Shown in pieces: positions 1 through 6,055 of a DNA stretch of 8,694 nucleotides. A program made the position numbers and the translations under genes. The stretch is from CAZJHX01 sp964545715 (GTDB taxonomy: Bacteria; Myxococcota_A; UBA9042; GCA-2863065), in assembly GCA_964545715.1 (NCBI GenBank), contig CAZJHX010000265.1, forward strand, positions 1-8,694. The letters are read 5' to 3'. Positions within the stretch are counted from its first letter, which is position 1; each line of letters starts with the position of its first letter. Below the pieces are notes generated by a model, which saw only the letters and a program-made list of their open reading frames with translations, ran no database searches and was not told where the DNA came from.

Positions 1-916
1 GGGGGGGGTGGTCGGGGGGCTCGGCGGGCTCGTCCGGCTGCTCGACCGGCTGCTCCGCCGGCTCTTCGGGGCGCTGCGCAGGCTCGTCGGCGGGCGCATC
101 CGGCGCGACGCTGTCGCCAAAGGGCAGGGTGTAGTCGTCCGCCGACGTGGGCACGCCAAAGCGTACGTAGTCAAAGCTGGCGATCACGTCCTGGGGCGCC
201 TCCCACGCGTTGCTGATCACGCCCACCTGCACCGTGGCGGGCATGTCGGCGCGCTCCCAGGTTGCGGTCACCGTCCACTCGGTCTCGCCGTCCAGCCGCC
301 GCAGGGCCGTAAACACGTGGCCAGTGCGGCACAAGCGCAGCTCGCCCGAGTAGGCGCCGGCGGCTGTCGAGAACTGGGTGCTGCCGTTCACCGTCGACTT
401 CACCAGCGTGCCCGTCTCACCGTTCAAGTTGCCCAGATCCATGGCCACCCAGTTTTGGTTCTCGCCTTGACCGGCCGGGTCGCGCGCCATCAAGCCCGCG
501 GAGTTGTAGCGGCGGGTAGGCGCGTCGCCCGCCGTGATCAGGCTGGAGACGCTGATCGACGACGACACCACAAAGTCGCCTGTGATTTCCTTGAAGAGAA
601 ACGGTGCGGCGTCGGTGCGATACCAGGCCGCATTCTGCGGCACGATGTGCAGGGAGCCATCAAGCACCTCGACGCTGTCATAAAGCGCCTCGGTGCCGGT
701 GATCTGGTGATACCGGCTCCATTGGCCCAGCGTCGCCGGGTCGCTGAAGTCGTCTGAGATCGCCAGCGGCTGCAATATGGTGGCGGGATCGTCATCGCCG
801 CAGCCGGCGACGCCCAGGTGCACCTTGCCCAGGCCATTTTCTTCTACGACGGTTGTGCACGCGGCCACCGCGCACAGGGTGACCAGAATCATGGCGTTGA
901 TTAGCTGCTGCCTCAT
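1..916 (-). CDS. Lipoprotein with a concanavalin-like (DUF1349-type) beta-sandwich domain, C-terminus cut by the window edge
   Basis: Reading the minus strand from 916 to the left edge gives an uninterrupted frame of 305 codons with no stop, so the gene is 3' partial. The start at 916 is chosen because GAGGAGG (923-929) lies 6 bases upstream of it; an in-frame ATG at 922 would abut that site with no spacing. Residues 1-20 form a short lipoprotein signal ending in VAAC, predicting lipidation of Cys20. Residues about 53-255 read as a beta-sandwich of the laminin-G/DUF1349 kind: SDDFSDP opens it, GLMARDP and NWVAMDLG lie mid-domain, and FDYVRFG closes it. Such domains often bind carbohydrate or mediate surface contacts, but no ligand can be assigned here. 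From about residue 268 the chain becomes a Pro/Glu/Asp-rich linker that runs off the window, so another domain or anchor may follow. The domain name is pattern recognition only; the coding call is firm. Confidence 0.82.
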   Translation of the reverse strand, partial: MRQQLINAMILVTLCAVAACTTVVEENGLGKVHLGVAGCGDDDPATILQPLAISDDFSDPATLGQWSRYHQITGTEALYDSVEVLDGSLHIVPQNAAWYRTDAAPFLFKEITGDFVVSSSISVSSLITAGDAPTRRYNSAGLMARDPAGQGENQNWVAMDLGNLNGETGTLVKSTVNGSTQFSTAAGAYSGELRLCRTGHVFTALRRLDGETEWTVTATWERADMPATVQVGVISNAWEAPQDVIASFDYVRFGVPTSADDYTLPFGDSVAPDAPADEPAQRPEEPAEQPVEQPDEPAEPPDHPP

Positions 917-952
917 TTTCATCCTCCTCGTTTTGGGAACGGGCCCCCTCTG

Positions 953-968
953 TGCGTGTCCTGTGCCA
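953..968 (-). promoter_or_regulatory. Candidate sigma-54 type -24/-12 promoter for the left lipoprotein
   Basis: On the minus strand the sequence reads TGGCAC, seven bases, then GCA. This keeps the invariant GG and GC dinucleotides at the 10-base offset of sigma-54 promoters. The TT usually found before the GC is replaced by AC. Transcription would begin about 12 bases downstream, leaving a leader of roughly 25 bases that carries the GAGGAGG ribosome site. The match is partial and could be chance. No sigma-54 activator gene is visible in the window. Confidence 0.25.
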
Positions 969-1000
969 GTACCTGTCTGCTGTGATTCCAGCTGGTTATG

Positions 1001-1044
1001 GAAACTGCGAACGCCATGAACGGTTTTTGGCGAAACTGCGAACG
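1001..1044. repeat. Pair of 13-bp direct repeats in the divergent intergenic region
   Basis: GAAACTGCGAACG occurs at 1001-1013 and again, identical, at 1032-1044. The offset is 31 bp, close to three helical turns, so two protein copies would sit on the same face of the DNA. A further GAACG lies between them at 1018-1022. The pair lies between the divergent start codons at 916 and 1119, which suggests an operator or upstream activating site. That role is inferred. Confidence 0.5.
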
Positions 1045-1056
1045 GTCTTCGGGGTA

Positions 1057-1071
1057 TTCACATGATGTGAA
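1057..1071. promoter_or_regulatory. 15-bp perfect palindrome, candidate operator
   Basis: TTCACAT (1057-1063), a central G (1064) and ATGTGAA (1065-1071) form a perfect inverted repeat with 7-bp arms. It is AT-rich compared with its surroundings and lies 48 bases before the regulator start, just upstream of the candidate -35 at 1081. Its size suits a homodimeric HTH protein. The adjacent regulator at 1119-1877 is the obvious candidate binder, which would make the site autoregulatory and possibly shared with the divergent lipoprotein gene. The palindrome is certain; the role is inferred. Confidence 0.55.
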
Positions 1072-1080
1072 GTTTTTTGC

Positions 1081-1109
1081 TTGTCAGGTGATATTCATTT
1101 CCGTATGGT
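1081..1109 (+). promoter_or_regulatory. Candidate sigma-70 type promoter of the regulator gene
   Basis: TTGTCA (1081-1086) matches five of six bases of the -35 consensus. After a 17-base spacer comes TATGGT (1104-1109), which matches four of six bases of the -10 consensus. The predicted transcription start falls at about 1115-1119, essentially at the ATG at 1119. No Shine-Dalgarno sequence precedes that ATG, so a leaderless or nearly leaderless transcript fits both observations. Confidence 0.4.
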
Positions 1110-1118
1110 CCCGATCGT

Positions 1119-1877
1119 ATGGCACCTCAACTCGCCAGTCTCAGTGAACTTCAGCGGCGCCTGGCCTACAGCCTGTTCAAGCCGGCAGCGGAGATCTGCC
1201 GTCGCCTGTCCGTGCCTTTGGACACGGTCGAGCAGCTCTGCCGGCTGGCGTATTTTGAGGAGCTGCGTCGCGGCGGCACCACGCAGGCGGAGGTAGCCAA
1301 GGTGTTCGGCCGGTCGCGGCGTACGGTGATCGGCGTGGAGCGGCAGTTCAACAGCGACTTTCTCGCCCCCGAGAAAGAGGTCGACCTGAACAGGCGTGTG
1401 GAAGAGGTGTTGGCCACCGGTCCGGTCACCGCGGCTGAGCTTGCAGAGCGCGTTGGCGCGGATCCGGAGGTCGTGCGGCGCATGGTTGACGGCCTGGTAG
1501 GCGCCGGTCGGGCGGAGTCGCGCGGCGTCGCGCCCACCGGAGAGCCGCGATTTGTGCTCAGCGAGCGCTTTCAGAGCCTGGTGCGAGACGACCTTTTGGC
1601 CCGCATCACCGGTTTGAAGCATCAGCTGGAGGTGATCAGCGCGGCCGTGCGGCAGCGGTTTTTGCCGGTCGACGGCGAGGATCGGCCGTCCGTCGCGCGT
1701 ACTGTCTCCTTTGTGGGTACGCCCGAGGACACTGAGCGGTTTATGAACGAGCTGATTCGGTCGGTGCGCCTGGGCGCCATCGACGTCGAGGAGAGCGGCC
1801 TGAAAAAGGGCGGCTACGAGCGCTACGCGGTCACTTTTGTGGTCGCGCCGGTAGAAGAACAAGGCGGTACACGGTGA
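1119..1877 (+). CDS. Two-HTH DNA-binding transcriptional regulator of an unnamed family
   Basis: The product has 252 residues. An alpha-helical N-terminus (about 8-50) leads into a helix-turn-helix at about 54-77, with TTQAEVAKVFGRS followed by the recognition-helix-like RRTVIGVERQF. A second, winged-helix-like unit spans about 91-150, with VTAAELAERVGADPEVVRRM and a wing ending GEPRFVLSERF. The C-terminal 190-245 part has a small alpha/beta look (ARTVSFVGTPED to YAVTFVVAP) and may serve in dimerisation or ligand sensing. The layout recalls the DUF6502 type found in proteobacteria, but I cannot confirm membership. ATG 1119 is the only usable start after the in-frame stop at 1089-1091, and it has no ribosome site. 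The next gene follows after 14 bases, so the two are probably co-transcribed. There are no membrane segments, and the product should be cytoplasmic. Confidence 0.8.
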   Translation: MAPQLASLSELQRRLAYSLFKPAAEICRRLSVPLDTVEQLCRLAYFEELRRGGTTQAEVAKVFGRSRRTVIGVERQFNSDFLAPEKEVDLNRRVEEVLATGPVTAAELAERVGADPEVVRRMVDGLVGAGRAESRGVAPTGEPRFVLSERFQSLVRDDLLARITGLKHQLEVISAAVRQRFLPVDGEDRPSVARTVSFVGTPEDTERFMNELIRSVRLGAIDVEESGLKKGGYERYAVTFVVAPVEEQGGTR

Positions 1878-1878
1878 G

Positions 1879-1884
1879 TGGAGG
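1879..1884 (+). promoter_or_regulatory. Ribosome binding site that sets the start of the acidic lipoprotein
   Basis: TGGAGG lies 7 bases before ATG 1892. A longer reading frame opens at GTG 1874, overlapping the stop of the regulator gene (GTGA). That start would place this ribosome site inside the gene and add six residues in front of a good lipoprotein signal, so ATG 1892 is preferred. Confidence 0.65.
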
Positions 1885-1891
1885 ACAGACG

Positions 1892-3013
1892 ATGCGGTGG
1901 ATGATTTTGGTGATAGCGACAGCTGTGTGCGGCTGCGCGACCGGCGACGCGGACGGCAGCAAGCCCAAGGGCGTCACGGAGACGGGCTATCTCACGTGTG
2001 TCCCCGACGACTCGGCCTGTCCGGACGCGGTGAAGTGTACGGACGCGGCGGGCGCGGACACGTGTGTGCCGTATCAGGACGGGTGCAACGAGGCGACGTG
2101 CGCGTGCCTGGCGGCGATCGCGTGCGGCGAGGAGAGCTGCTCGGACGATCCCAACGGCGGCATCACGTGCGTCTCTGAGCCGGACAACACCGACACCACG
2201 GGGACCGACCCGAACACGGACGATACGACCGGCACGGACCCGAATACGGGCGACACGGGCGACGATACGGGTACGGACCCCAACACCGGCGACACGGGCG
2301 CCGACACGGGCGACGACACGGGTACGGACCCCAACACCGGCGATACGGGCGACGATACGGGTACGGACCCCAACACCGGCGACACGGGCGACGACACGGG
2401 CACGGACCCCAACACCGGCGATACCGGCACGGACCCGGTCGACACCGACGCCGACGGCACCCCTGACGACGAGGACTGCGCGCCCGAGGATGCCTCGATT
2501 CACCCCAAGGCCGACGAGGTCTGCAACGGCGTCGACGACAACTGCGACGGCCAGATCGACGACGGCTGCCCGGACCCCAACACAGACGCCTGGCTGACGG
2601 CCGGCGGCACGTCGTTCGGCTTCTGCGCCGGGGCGTGCAAACGCGACGTCACCATCGCAGAGGACGGCGCGGTGCACATGATCGCCAGCGGCCACGACGA
2701 CACCATCTACGCCGACAACAAGGGTGTACTGACCAAGACGGGGCAGATCGCGGTCATGGGCATCGCGGGCGACCTGCTCGGCGTGTCGTTGGACGGGGTC
2801 TACGGGTGTCCGGACTGCGCTGACGGGGGCGCCGCCCAGGTCGTGCTCAAGCGCCAGGGCAAGCTCTCCAAGCACGTGTACGAGTTTGGCAACCCACCCG
2901 CGGAGCTGACCGCAGCGGACGATTTTGTGAAGGACCTGCTCGCCGACATGGCCAGCTGCACTGAGACCGAGAACGTGGCGCCGGACGCCGACTGCGTGCC
3001 GTACGCTCCCTAA
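1892..3013 (+). CDS. Acidic surface lipoprotein with Asp/Thr repeats, a MopE-like metal-binding motif and an SFGxC/GCPDCADGG domain
   Basis: The product has 373 residues. Residues 1-15 form a short signal ending VCGC, an acceptable lipobox with Cys15 lipidated. Residues 36-93 hold about ten cysteines, probably disulfide-bonded outside the cytoplasm. Residues 100-184 are a low-complexity linker built of TDPNTGDTGDDTG-like units, strongly acidic. Residues 185-226 match the putative metal-binding motif known from MopE-type proteins: DADGTPDDEDC, then HPKADEVCNGVDDNCDG and IDDGC. Residues 234-373 form a C-terminal domain with SFGFCAGACKRDVTI near its start and GCPDCADGG at 306-314. I have an impression of this pairing from other bacterial lipoproteins but know no assigned function. 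The gene follows the regulator by 14 bases and is probably in its operon. Metal binding is inferred from family knowledge; the export and lipoprotein call rests on the signal seen. Confidence 0.82.
   Translation: MRWMILVIATAVCGCATGDADGSKPKGVTETGYLTCVPDDSACPDAVKCTDAAGADTCVPYQDGCNEATCACLAAIACGEESCSDDPNGGITCVSEPDNTDTTGTDPNTDDTTGTDPNTGDTGDDTGTDPNTGDTGADTGDDTGTDPNTGDTGDDTGTDPNTGDTGDDTGTDPNTGDTGTDPVDTDADGTPDDEDCAPEDASIHPKADEVCNGVDDNCDGQIDDGCPDPNTDAWLTAGGTSFGFCAGACKRDVTIAEDGAVHMIASGHDDTIYADNKGVLTKTGQIAVMGIAGDLLGVSLDGVYGCPDCADGGAAQVVLKRQGKLSKHVYEFGNPPAELTAADDFVKDLLADMASCTETENVAPDADCVPYAP
2251..2418 (+). repeat. Coding tandem repeat (minisatellite), 39-bp unit
   Basis: Four near-identical units lie head to tail at 2251-2289, 2290-2340, 2341-2379 and 2380-2418. 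Three are 39 bp and the second is 51 bp because of an in-frame 12-base internal duplication. Units differ by a few third-position changes only. The array encodes the GDTGDDTG/TDPNT linker of the acidic lipoprotein, and weaker copies extend it to about 2189-2443. All length differences are multiples of three, so the frame is kept. Confidence 0.85.
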
Positions 3014-3022
3014 GGTCGTCCC

Positions 3023-3469
3023 CTACTCATCCACCTCTTCTTCGATCTCCGCGTCCACGCCGGGCGTCGAGGTATCCCCATCGGGCAGCTGAGAGCCCTC
3101 GTGGTTCACGCCGTTGGAAGACGTGTCCTCCCGCGTGTAGGCGATCTCGGCCAGCACCCCGTTCGGCTCGCGTACGACGACCACGGTCGGTCGCACCTCG
3201 TGGACCACCACAACGCGGTTGTCCAGGTGCAGCTCCCACCCCACGGCGACAGCGACGGGCACGACCACGACGCGCCGGCCGGCGACTGCCCGCCAGACGA
3301 CACGGCGACGAATGCGGCGCCGAATCCGGCGACGTCGACGGATGCGACGGCGCCGGGCTCGCCCGCGCAGGCGGCGGCGACGAAAGCAGCCTCCCGAGGT
3401 GATAAAGAGGCTGCCCAGACCGACCAGGACCGCTCGTCTGGTCAGCTCCGGCTCGTGTTTAGTCGACAA
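3023..3469 (-). CDS. Small arginine-rich lipoprotein with a twin-arginine-like leader
   Basis: The product has 148 residues from the TTG at 3469, chosen because GGAGGAG (3474-3480) precedes it at proper spacing and lies just after the stop of the upstream gene. A GTG at 3493 would overlap that gene and place the ribosome site inside the frame. The leader has Thr-Arg-Arg at 10-12, a hydrophobic stretch 13-24 and a lipobox-like SGGC, predicting a lipidated Cys28. A twin-arginine route is possible, though the motif is not the full consensus. Residues 30-56 contain 21 arginines out of 27. Residues 57-105 are beta-rich, with VVVVPVAVAVGWELHL and repeated VVVV strands. The C-terminus (about 106-148) is polar and ends in the acidic EIEEEVDE. 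The gene is last in the minus block, 13 bases after the vWA lipoprotein gene. I know no named family and assign no function. Confidence 0.75.
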   Translation of the reverse strand: MSTKHEPELTRRAVLVGLGSLFITSGGCFRRRRLRGRARRRRIRRRRRIRRRIRRRVVWRAVAGRRVVVVPVAVAVGWELHLDNRVVVVHEVRPTVVVVREPNGVLAEIAYTREDTSSNGVNHEGSQLPDGDTSTPGVDAEIEEEVDE

Positions 3470-3473
3470 AGTG

Positions 3474-3480
3474 CTCCTCC
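3474..3480 (-). promoter_or_regulatory. Ribosome binding site supporting a TTG start
   Basis: On the minus strand GGAGGAG is followed by CACT and the TTG at 3469-3467. It begins two bases after the stop codon (3485-3483) of the upstream vWA gene, as expected for coupled translation within an operon. It is the reason for preferring TTG 3469 over the longer GTG 3493 start. Confidence 0.6.
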
Positions 3481-3482
3481 CT

Positions 3483-5168
3483 CTATTGGCCACCGCAGAA
3501 GGTGACGTCTTTCCAGTTGACCACGGGTTTCAGCTCCTTGAGCAGGTCCGCCCCGCTGGCCGCGCTCGGCGAGACCAGCAGGCCGCCGCCATAGGCCGCC
3601 ATAACCGCGTTGTTGGTGCTGCCGCTGATGTCCACCACGTGGATGTTCAGCTGGATCGGCTTGCCCTTGCGGTCTACGAGTCGGTCGGCGCCGGCGTCGG
3701 TCGAGTGCTGGAACGTGAGCGTGCTCTGCGGGCAGCTCATCGAGAACGGGGCGCACGGGTTGTTGGGGTTGTTGGCGGGCTGGCACGTGCCGTTGTCGCA
3801 GGCGAAGCCCGCGGCGCAGTCGACCGAGAGCTTGCAGGTCAGGCCCGCGTGAAGTCGTCGCGCCTGCACGGCGGTGTCGTAAAAGTCGGGGCCATTGGCG
3901 CCCATGCCGTCGGTCGCGCCGCCGTCCGTGAACACCACGATCGCGCGCTGCCGGCAGTCGCGGTTGGGGTCGGTGCACTCGCCGTTCTGGCAGAAATACG
4001 TGGACGACGGGCAGTCCGCGTCCAGCTTGCACTCGATGCCGTCCGCGACGACGAACAGCCGAATGTACTCGCCCGCATAGAACAGCGAGTGGCCCAGCGG
4101 GGTCATGCCGCTGGCGCGCAGCTCCTCGTCGGAGACGTAGCAGACGGGCGGCTTGGCGTACTTGCCGCAGGCGCCGCCCAGTGGGCACTCCTCGTCGGTG
4201 TCGCACTCCTGCGCGGTCGGCTGCGGGCCCTGGGAGAAGTTCATCCACGACAGCAGCACATCGCGATTGGGCTCGCCGCCGCGCGGGAAGGGCACCAGGA
4301 TCGTCTCCCCGATGTTGGACGCGAACCACTGGTCCGACTCCTGAATCGCAACCACGTTGTCGGTGTGCCCCGAGACGTTGTCGCCGGTCGGCAGATAGCC
4401 GCCGTTGGGGCACGTGTTGCCGCCCAGCCGGATCTGCGGAAAGCGCTGCAGCGCAAAGAGCGTGTGCTGAAACTCGTCTTCGGTGAAGAGCGCGCTGAAG
4501 GCCTCTTTGCTGATCCCGATGCGCGACGACGCCGGCTGGGCGTCGCACGCCGGCCACGTGGATGACGTGCCGCCGGACGTCATGGAGCCCGAGGTGTCGA
4601 ACAGGATGTGGATCATCGAGCGCGCCTGCAGACACTGGCCCTCGATGCAGTCCAGCCCGTCGATGCACTTCTGCGCGAACATGTTGGTGCCGGTCTCATC
4701 ACAGAAGACGACCTGGTCGCGCTCGCACCACTGGGTGTCGGGGCAGCACAGGCGTGTGTAGCACTCGCTACCCGGCGGGCAGATCTCTTCACCCTCACAG
4801 TCGCGGACGCAGCGCGCCGGCTCATCCTCAGACTCGACGCAGCCGCCGGATCCCGCCACGCACTCATCGCACACGATGACCCCGTCCTCGCAGCGCACAG
4901 CGATCCGATCCGCGCAGCGCCCGGCTTCATCGACTTTCTTGGTGTCGCACGGCTCGCCGCAGCCCAGCCTTCCGCTGAGCGGGCCAAAGTAAAACAGAGG
5001 GATCTGGGACAGCTGGTCCGGGTTGACCCCCGTGCCGGGCGCGATGCCCTTGCCGTTCTGCGGATTGTGATTGTCGAAGTTGCCCAGCGTCGTCCGATTC
5101 TTCTCACCGCAGGAGGCGATCAAGAGCACGAGTATGAAGACGTGTGCGACTGAAACCGGCCGGACCAT
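3483..5168 (-). CDS. Von Willebrand factor A domain lipoprotein with cysteine-rich inserts
   Basis: The product has 561 residues from ATG 5168; a TTG at 5174 is a possible longer start and neither has a clear ribosome site. Residues 1-20 are a lipoprotein signal, VRPVSVAHVF then LLIASC, so Cys20 should be lipidated. Residues 70-180 contain many cysteines in short modules. The vWA domain starts at about 184 with the MIDAS sequence DTSGSM (Asp191, Ser193, Ser195). The matching Thr is probably Thr356 in MTPLGHS, and the Asp is probably Asp415 in VVFTDGGATDG, so a complete metal site seems present. The domain is larger than the usual 180-200 residues because cysteine-rich pieces are inserted at about 322-343, 380-405 and 445-472. 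Such domains bind protein partners through a divalent metal. The gene lies 28 bases after the J-like/TPR gene and 13 bases before the Arg-rich lipoprotein gene, probably in one operon. It is expected on the outer membrane or surface. Confidence 0.85.
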   Translation of the reverse strand: MVRPVSVAHVFILVLLIASCGEKNRTTLGNFDNHNPQNGKGIAPGTGVNPDQLSQIPLFYFGPLSGRLGCGEPCDTKKVDEAGRCADRIAVRCEDGVIVCDECVAGSGGCVESEDEPARCVRDCEGEEICPPGSECYTRLCCPDTQWCERDQVVFCDETGTNMFAQKCIDGLDCIEGQCLQARSMIHILFDTSGSMTSGGTSSTWPACDAQPASSRIGISKEAFSALFTEDEFQHTLFALQRFPQIRLGGNTCPNGGYLPTGDNVSGHTDNVVAIQESDQWFASNIGETILVPFPRGGEPNRDVLLSWMNFSQGPQPTAQECDTDEECPLGGACGKYAKPPVCYVSDEELRASGMTPLGHSLFYAGEYIRLFVVADGIECKLDADCPSSTYFCQNGECTDPNRDCRQRAIVVFTDGGATDGMGANGPDFYDTAVQARRLHAGLTCKLSVDCAAGFACDNGTCQPANNPNNPCAPFSMSCPQSTLTFQHSTDAGADRLVDRKGKPIQLNIHVVDISGSTNNAVMAAYGGGLLVSPSAASGADLLKELKPVVNWKDVTFCGGQ

Positions 5169-5196
5169 GGGCAAGAGTCTACAGGAACTTGGGCGT

Positions 5197-6054
5197 TTAC
5201 TTGGCGGTGGCTTTCATCTTGGTGAGCTTGGAGACCAGCCAGCCCCAGCGCCCACGGTCGGTGGTGCCTTTGGCGTGCTCGCGCTCAGCCACATCGAGGG
5301 CGGCCAGCTCATCGATGGCCTTGCTATGCCCCGGGTCGCAGCGGATCGTGGCCTCCAGCTCGCTGCGATAGCGGCGGCGTACGTCGATGCGGCGCCAATA
5401 TTGACCCATCGCAAAGCGGGTGGGCGCGTCATACGGAGCCCGCATGCACGCCGACTCCAAGTGCCGCCGTGCCTCTTTGGACAGGTCGTCGCTCAAGTCG
5501 TCCGAGGACCCGAGGATCGCTCTGCCCAGCAGCACGCGGTAGCCGGCGTCGCCAGAGTCCAGCTCCACGGCCTCGCGCATGAGCGGCACCGCCTCGTCAA
5601 ACTTGCCCTCCGCCATCGCGCGTGTGGCGGTCTCAGATAACGTAAACGCTCGTCCAACCCGGTCCGCGTGGCCCAAAACGGCCTTGCTGCCGTTGGCCGG
5701 CGGGTTGACGGATGCGGCAGGCGACCACGGCGTGACGTTGGGGTAGAGCTTGGCGGCCTCAAGCTGGTCGTAGTTGACCCGGCTGCCTTCGTCGGCCAGC
5801 ACCAGGCGCGCCCGATCCAGCCCCTCTTTCAGGGTCTTGAGGCTGCCGCGCAGCTCCAGGTAGTCCTTGCCGGAGAACCGGGCGCACGCCATGCGCTCGA
5901 TCGCCTCTTGATAGGCCTTTGCGACCGAGCTGGGATCCGCGCTCGGATCGATGCCCAGCACGCCGTAATGGTCGTCGCGCTCAGCGAACTGTGCGCAGGC
6001 GATGACGTACTCACGAAGGTCTGTTTCGACGGTGCCACCCGATTCCACAGACAC
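5197..6054 (-). CDS. J-like domain protein with TPR repeats, lacking the HPD motif
   Basis: The product has 285 residues from GTG 6054; a second in-frame GTG at 6048 is equally possible, and a stop at 6093-6091 rules out anything much longer. No signal peptide or membrane segment is seen, so it should be cytoplasmic. Residues 27-97 resemble a J-domain: DDHYGVLGIDPSADPSSVAKAYQEAI opens helices I and II, and LDRARLVLADEGSRVNYDQ resembles helix IV and the closing YD. The loop that should carry His-Pro-Asp reads about MACARFSGKDY, so stimulation of DnaK is not expected. Residues about 138-260 are helical and TPR-like (AMAEGKFDEAVPLMREAVELD, then GYRVLLGRAI, RHLESACMRAP and RYRSELEATIRCDP). The C-terminus is basic. 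The protein could be a scaffold for complexes made with the lipoproteins encoded just downstream; this is inference. Confidence 0.78.
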   Translation of the reverse strand: MSVESGGTVETDLREYVIACAQFAERDDHYGVLGIDPSADPSSVAKAYQEAIERMACARFSGKDYLELRGSLKTLKEGLDRARLVLADEGSRVNYDQLEAAKLYPNVTPWSPAASVNPPANGSKAVLGHADRVGRAFTLSETATRAMAEGKFDEAVPLMREAVELDSGDAGYRVLLGRAILGSSDDLSDDLSKEARRHLESACMRAPYDAPTRFAMGQYWRRIDVRRRYRSELEATIRCDPGHSKAIDELAALDVAEREHAKGTTDRGRWGWLVSKLTKMKATAK

Positions 6055-6055
6055 G

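Noticed and set aside
8..757. Long plus-strand frame opposite the left lipoprotein
   Set aside because: It is Arg/Val/Ala-rich with no recognisable domain. The minus frame has a good ribosome site, a lipoprotein signal and a coherent beta-sandwich, so the plus frame is a GC-rich shadow.
988..995. CCAGCTGG palindrome in the divergent region
   Set aside because: At eight bases with no extension of the arms, it is expected by chance in GC-rich DNA.
1057..1071. CRP/FNR-type site
   Set aside because: The half sites are TTCACAT/ATGTGAA, the opposite orientation to TGTGA-N6-TCACA, so a CRP-like assignment does not fit.
1095..1862. Minus-strand frame opposite the regulator
   Set aside because: The composition looks like reverse-strand noise, with no ribosome site or domain. 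The plus frame has two HTH units.
1823..2875. Val/Arg-rich minus-strand frame of 350 residues opposite the acidic lipoprotein
   Set aside because: Its repeated VGVRTRIVAR pattern is the antisense of the 39-bp Asp/Thr minisatellite. The plus frame has a ribosome site, a lipobox and the MopE-like motif.
3219..4565. Plus-strand frame of 448 residues opposite the vWA and Arg-rich genes
   Set aside because: It is antisense to two genes with clear domain content and has no motif of its own.
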